Shown here one piece after another: positions 59,496-64,000 of a DNA stretch of 64,000 nucleotides. A program made the translations under genes and the position numbers. The stretch comes from Buddleja alternifolia. Lineage: Eukaryota; Streptophyta; Magnoliopsida; Lamiales; Scrophulariaceae. Position 1 is the stretch's first letter; the number at the start of each line of letters is the position of its first letter. Under the pieces are notes generated by a model. That model was not told the origin of the DNA and searched no databases. It was given only the letters and a program-made list of their open reading frames with translations. The stretch covers positions 19,659,134 to 19,723,133 of the forward strand of contig CM033401.1 of NCBI GenBank assembly GCA_019426215.1. Direction: 5' to 3'.

Positions 59496-60632
59496 CTAAT
59501 CATTCTTGTTTCCAATAGGATCCGATTGAGGTGGCAACAATGGAGTCCCATTCTTGGGCAACTTGGTGAGCACTAGCCTCCCCTCACCCCCTTCCTCCGC
59601 CTTACCGAACAACTGCTTCCTCAAAACCTCATGCAAATGTCCAAATAACTCCTTCTTCAATGCCTCAAACGCCAAATCCAACCTCTCCAGCTGCTCCATC
59701 GCGTTCGTATTGTACATAAATAGCCCATAATACAGATCAAAACTGTCACTCGACGTATTCTCCACTAAATCCAACAAAGTCTCATATCCTTTAGTATTAA
59801 TAGGTGTGCTATCCAACTGCAACTTCTCAAGAATCCTACCCATGGTGTGAGTAATGAACTGTGAACCCGCAGCGTGCTTATCGTGCTCAGCACAGCTCAT
59901 CTCCACCATCCTACATCCTTCCTTCTTGAAAATATCCAGGAAATATTCAACCCTGGCAATTCTAGAATCCTCACTCCCTATCCTCACCTTATCAAACACA
60001 AACGGCAAACTATTCCAGCTATGTTTACCACTCTCGGGTCCGAACATAGGGTGAGTACAGAGAATGTCAAAATGAGAGGGCAGAACTTGGAGAAATATAT
60101 TCTTTGGAAATTCTTTGACAGACAAAACATCAACAAACAGAGTATTACGCCTGAGGCTCTGAAGGGGCAAATATTTGAGCACGGATTCAGTCGAAATGAT
60201 GGATGTGCAGATGAGGATGACGTCCGGATGCTGTTCGCAGATATCCTGGAGATCGGAGAAGAAGGTCGCGCCGATGGATTGAGCAATTGAGAGGTAATTA
60301 GATCGCGAATACGCGTATACTGTGTGTCCTTGGCGGATGAACGCCTTGGAGAGGAATTGGCCGAATTTTCCGTACCCTATGATGGCAATTCTCAGTTTGG
60401 TGGACTGAGTGAAGCGGTTGATGAGATGTGATTCACGGTCGTAGGGCTGCGCGGCGTCGATTGCACGGACTCGGAGGCGGTGAGAATGGTGGTGCGACGG
60501 AGAGGAGAAGAATAAATGGCGGACATGGTGCTGAGGACGGCGGTACGTCGCGGCGGCGGCGGCGGCAGATGCGGTGGAAGTAGTTGGGGGTTGCGCGGTG
60601 GATGAGGGTTGGAGTGAGGAGAATGAAATCAT
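59496..60632 (-). CDS. Arogenate dehydrogenase, chloroplastic (TyrA)
   Basis: It catalyses NADP-dependent oxidative decarboxylation of arogenate to tyrosine, the last step of the plastid tyrosine route. It is a single uninterrupted frame of 378 residues from MISFSSLQPS, with a Ser/Ala/His-rich N-terminus of about 60 residues that fits a plastid transit peptide. The dinucleotide fold is GYGKFG (residues 86-91). The family block CTHPMFGPESGK is at 192-203, EHDKHAAGSQF at 249-259, and INTKGYETLLDLVENT near 278. An Asp in EHD (D251) is the acidic residue reported to favour arogenate over prephenate in plant TyrA enzymes; alignment is needed to be certain. The lack of introns is normal for this family. 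A TATA box lies 65 bp upstream. Ends before a repeat-free 3' region. Confidence 0.93.
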   Translation of the reverse strand: MISFSSLQPSSTAQPPTTSTASAAAAAATYRRPQHHVRHLFFSSPSHHHSHRLRVRAIDAAQPYDRESHLINRFTQSTKLRIAIIGYGKFGQFLSKAFIRQGHTVYAYSRSNYLSIAQSIGATFFSDLQDICEQHPDVILICTSIISTESVLKYLPLQSLRRNTLFVDVLSVKEFPKNIFLQVLPSHFDILCTHPMFGPESGKHSWNSLPFVFDKVRIGSEDSRIARVEYFLDIFKKEGCRMVEMSCAEHDKHAAGSQFITHTMGRILEKLQLDSTPINTKGYETLLDLVENTSSDSFDLYYGLFMYNTNAMEQLERLDLAFEALKKELFGHLHEVLRKQLFGKAEEGGEGRLVLTKLPKNGTPLLPPQSDPIGNKND

Positions 60633-60694
60633 AGCTACTAATTTTATACGTTTGCTTTGCTTTGCTTTGTTGTGCGATTAAATCACTGTATGTG

Positions 60695-60706
60695 TTTAAA
60701 TATAGA
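60695..60706 (-). promoter_or_regulatory. TATA box of the arogenate dehydrogenase gene
   Basis: CTATATTTAAAC on the minus strand lies about 65 bases before the ATG at 60632. About 150 bp further upstream the TIR element 60858-62435 begins, so the upstream regulatory region is interrupted. Confidence 0.6.
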
Positions 60707-60857
60707 GGGAACGCCCAACGCACCCAAATCCTTCTTGTTGTTTTTTTTAATAAATACCGACGCACCCATCGCTGTCGTTTTATTGTGTTGTTTGTGTGGG
60801 ATAGTTGAGGTCCACATAGGTGAATTTCGTCATCCTATTTGGTTTTTTTAACAAAAA

Positions 60858-62435
60858 GGGTTAATTGCAAATAACCCCTGTGTTATTCTCAATCTGCAAG
60901 AAACCCCCCTGTAATAAGGAAATAGTCTAAAAAACCCCTGTGAAATGTAAAACTCTGCACACACTCCTAAACCGTTAAATAAAACTTAACTCCGTTAAAT
61001 TTTGTTTCAAATGTCCTTTATACCCATAAATTACTGGGTTATTTGCATCCACCTCCCCTGAGGTTTCGACCTTTGGCAAGGACACCCCCTCATCAATTAG
61101 AATTTGACATCCACACCCCCTATGTGATATATGTTTGGATAGCCCTATGTGTCTAGTTTCATGGGAAGAAAACGTTTCATGAATCTGAGCTTTCTACAAC
61201 GGGTTATGAATTTTCTCGTGACGACGCGCACAGCTGTCTGCACAGCTGACAGATTTTTAGCTAACTTTGAATACAAAAATGCTTTGTTATAAACATATTC
61301 TAATTATGTGTGATATATGGGTGGATATCCCTATGTGTCTAGCTTCATGGGAAGAAAACGGTTCATGAATCCGAGCTTTCCAAAATGAGTTATGAATTTT
61401 CTCGTGACGACACGCATAGCTGTCTTCACAGCAAGCAGATTTTTAGCTAACTTTGAATACAAAACTGATTTATTCTAGACATCTTCTGATTATGTGTGAT
61501 ATATGGATGAATAGCCCTATGTGTCTAGTTTCATGGGAAGAAAACGTTTTATGAATCCGAGCTTTCTAAAATGAGTTATGAATTTTCTCGTGACGATGCG
61601 CATAGCTGTCTGCACAGCCGACAGATTTTTAGCTAACTTTGAATACAAAACTTCTTTGTTCTAGACGTCTCCTAATTATGTGCAATATATGTTTGGATAG
61701 CCCTATGTGTCTAGTTTCATGGGAAGAAAACGGTTCATGAATCCGAGCTTTTTACAATGAATTATGAATTTTCTCGTGAAGACGCGCACAATGAGTTAAA
61801 ATATTTGTTATAACTCATTTTAATTGAAAATTAATTTTCATTAAAATTATTTGTAATTCAGAATTTTCATAAGCTTAATTTTGAATATTCCCCTTAGTTT
61901 TGAATATTCATAAAAGTAATTGGATAAAAAAATACATATTTAAGAATCTTGTTTTTTTCTCTTCTAGTTTATGAAATAATTTATGCTAATTATTTTGTAC
62001 TTGGATATTATTATTACTATTTATTATTTGAATATTTATTATTATTGAATATTATTTCTAATTAGTAGGCAATATTTCAATATATATATATATTATTTAT
62101 ATATATTATTTTAGCAGAATATTAATTTTTTAATATTTTAGAGAATTATAAAAGAGCATAAAAAGGTTCAAATAAAATAATAAAAGCTCCTCCAAATGAA
62201 CAATTAAAATAGGGGCATATAAGTCAATTCCCTTGCACTTTAGGGTGAAAATTGAAAAAAAAATTGTCAACTCTCACCTCACGCGCGTATGTCTCAAACG
62301 CGGTTAAGTTTGACGGAATGGGAGTTTTTTGCAGAGTTTTTACATTTCACAGGGGGTTTTTAGGCTATTTTCTTATCACAGAAGGGTTTCTTGCAAATTG
62401 GGAATAACACGATTTTTTTTTTTGGCAATTAACCC
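60858..62435. mobile_element. 1.58-kb non-autonomous TIR element, Mutator/hAT-like
   Basis: The left terminus GGGTTAATTGCAAATAACCC mirrors the right terminus, which ends GGCAATTAACCC. Inverted similarity extends about 100 bp (TGCAAGAAACCC, CTGTGAAATGTAAAA against TTTTTACATTTCACAG). Flanks are A-rich (AACAAAAA and AAAAAAAA), compatible with an 8-bp duplication but weak because of composition. There is no transposase. The interior holds a 185-bp tandem array and an AT-rich part. Confidence 0.75.
61123..61800. repeat. 185-bp tandem array, about 3.6 copies
   Basis: Units start at about 61123, 61308, 61495 and 61680 with TGTGATATATGTTTGGATAG-like sequence. Each contains CCCTATGTGTCTAG, TTCATGGGAAGAAAACG, GTTATGAATTTTCTCGTGA and CAGATTTTTAGCTAACTTTG. 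The last unit breaks off after GACGCGCACAATGAG. Confidence 0.9.
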
Positions 62436-63690
62436 AAAAAAAAAACGGCTTCCGTGTAGGCTAAACAATGTTGCTCTAGTGATGATTAGAAAATCTATAG
62501 TAGTTTTTTCGTCGTCCACCAGTTTTGTTTTTCCTTTTTCTAATGCGCAGCCCAGACGAACTGATCCGGTTGTATTTGTCTCATGTTTCCAGCAACATCA
62601 TTTCAATTTTATTACTGGTGTTCATCTTCCTGGAATTGAGTTCGCCGTACCGCGGTCGTCAATGTAGACACGGTCGCGGAATCGCGGACGTTTTTTTTGC
62701 TTAAATTGTCAAAAATTATTAAAAAAAAAAACTTTATAATTAGTCATATATAACAACAAAAATATATATATATATATGTGTGTAAATATAATTTTTTAAA
62801 TCTCATGTTATACGTGTGAATGACGCTTTTTGAAGCTGCCAAGCAGCGTTCTACATTAATTTCTGAGAGTTGAACCAAGCAGCAACAGTGGTGATAGCCG
62901 AGATATTATGTCGAGAAACGCCGGAACGGCCGCTCCAAAGCCGTATCTCGGCCGTATCGCCGCTTTTCGGCCGTTCCGGAACGGTCCACATACAAAACCG
63001 AGATGCCCGTGAATTTTGGAACAGCAGGGGCCGTTCCCGTTCCGGCCGCGAAAGCGGCGTTCCGGCGAACCATGCCTGGAATTGAGACCTCAATGTATAA
63101 TTTATTATTGTCCTGTTATACTTGAATGACGCTTTTCTGGTGATTCAAACAGTTGTTTATTCATCGGTATGAACAAGACAACGATGTTTTGTGTGCATCT
63201 TGCTGCAGGCGGCATCATTTAAATTTTGGTGTACATCTCGATGGGGTCCACAATATAGAATTTCAAAATGTATATTTCGTATGCCTAATTAATATTCTAC
63301 ATTTTGTCTTCTGTGCATGTAGGCAGAAACGACGCTGTTTTCTGTTTCTATGCTAATTTCGTAGTCCTATTTTTGCTTTCTGTTTTGTAAATTTGGGTTG
63401 TTCATGGTATTTCTTGTTGACTTTACAATCAGCAATGCTTGGTTGTGGCGATTGTGTAGTGGTTCCCAGTACATGGTGTCATGGGGTCAGGCCAGGTTAG
63501 CAATTTGTTTTCTATGAGTGGTTGTTTTTTCGTGCTCGCTTGTTTGTTTAGTCCATTTTAATAGTTTCGCTCATTTAATAGCCACCTTTATGTGTTTGTA
63601 ACTATCATGTGGTTAGGATCATCTTATTTGATTTATTGTCTTATTCTTATGAATTAAATTACGTTTTTTGTTGTGTTTGTGGGGGCGAGT
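62436..63690. other. Non-coding region with GC-rich block and direct repeats
   Basis: 62905-63080 is unusually GC-rich with repeated GCCGTTCCGG, CGGAACGGCC and GGCCGTATCG words. It lies between two copies of GTTATAC...GAATGACGCTTTT (about 62806-62830 and 63114-63136). A second pair, CATCATTTCAATTTT (62595) and CATCATTTAAATTTT (63213), lies outside them. No protein family was recognised. Confidence 0.5.
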
Positions 63691-64000
63691 ATGGATCGGG
63701 ACTTCCCGTGTGTGTCCTACTTCTTTATGGCCGTCGATTTTGTGCTCAGCGTTTAGATTAAATTTTAATGGCATTATCTACTCCACATGGTTTGAGGAGA
63801 TCGACACTCGAAGTGTTGATTCCTTGATTACTTAAATAAGAGTTCGCAAGTCAAATATTCTTAATTGGGCATTATGACCAAACTTGTATGACGCAAGCTT
63901 TGACAAGGAGTGTCATTCAATCGCTATGGAATATGGGAGCTTGTACCATAGATATATCAATGGAATTGATATATTCGAACACGACTCGTCGTAATTCAAC
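63690..64000 (+). repeat. Partial copia LTR at the window edge
   Basis: Segments AATTGGGCATTATGACC, AACTTGTATGACGCAAGC, GCTTTGACAAGGAGTG and ATATATTCGAACACGACTCG match in order and spacing the first half of the LTR at 18938-20609 (there AACTTGTATGAGACTTGC and ATATTCGAACACGACTCA). It is truncated by the window end; the start is approximate. Confidence 0.6.

Noticed and set aside
61123..61800. CRISPR-like array
   Set aside because: Units are 185 bp with no short repeat plus variable spacer pattern, and the genome is a plant; it is a simple tandem repeat.
62329..62667. 112-codon plus-strand frame
   Set aside because: It starts inside the terminal inverted repeat of the 60858-62435 element and has no recognisable domain.
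62851..63093. Paired frames on both strands of the GC-rich block
   Set aside because: Near-palindromic GC repeats keep all frames open; no protein family fits.

Overview
The window is nuclear DNA of a flowering plant, very probably a eudicot. It has spliced genes with GT-AG introns, a plastid-type arogenate dehydrogenase, an NPF transporter, a GH79 heparanase-like enzyme, and dense plant transposons (Ty3/gypsy Tat-like, Ty1/copia, CACTA, hAT-like and Mutator-like). The species cannot be fixed from sequence alone. About three quarters of the window is transposon-derived or featureless AT-rich spacer.

Layout. 1-1713: decayed copia gag, minus strand. About 1987-6210: N-terminal half of a CACTA element with a terminus at 6210, holding a solo-LTR-like insert (3534-5007). 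6864-7148: small TIR element with a clear 8-bp target duplication. 8108-12605: NPF-type transporter gene, minus strand; its first short exon was not located. 13602-16400: C-terminal half of a second CACTA element with a Ulp1-like protease, minus strand. About 16560-20609: remnants of copia elements, ending in a 3' LTR (18938-20609). 21854-23034: hAT-like non-autonomous element. 24498-31945: gypsy element C with 5-bp target duplication GATGC. 34845-35239: TIR element. 35287-35814: decayed RNase H-like reading frame. 36556-41979 and 43324-51195: gypsy elements A and B of one family, with target duplications GGTGG and GTATC.

51487-56372: complete eight-exon GH79 gene, plus strand, whose start lies about 290 bp downstream of the LTR of element B. 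57294-57882: broken WRN-type exonuclease-like pseudogene. 59496-60632: intact intronless arogenate dehydrogenase gene, minus strand. 60858-62435: 1.58-kb TIR element upstream of that gene, carrying a 185-bp tandem array. About 63690-64000: the edge of another copia LTR.

The three host genes (transporter, GH79 glycosidase, tyrosine-pathway dehydrogenase) show no shared pathway that the sequence proves. The most unusual structure is in elements A and B. Both lack reverse transcriptase and have a stop-riddled gag-protease, yet both keep an unbroken, spliced gene on the opposite strand with its own TATA box. Element C has the same architecture in a more decayed form.
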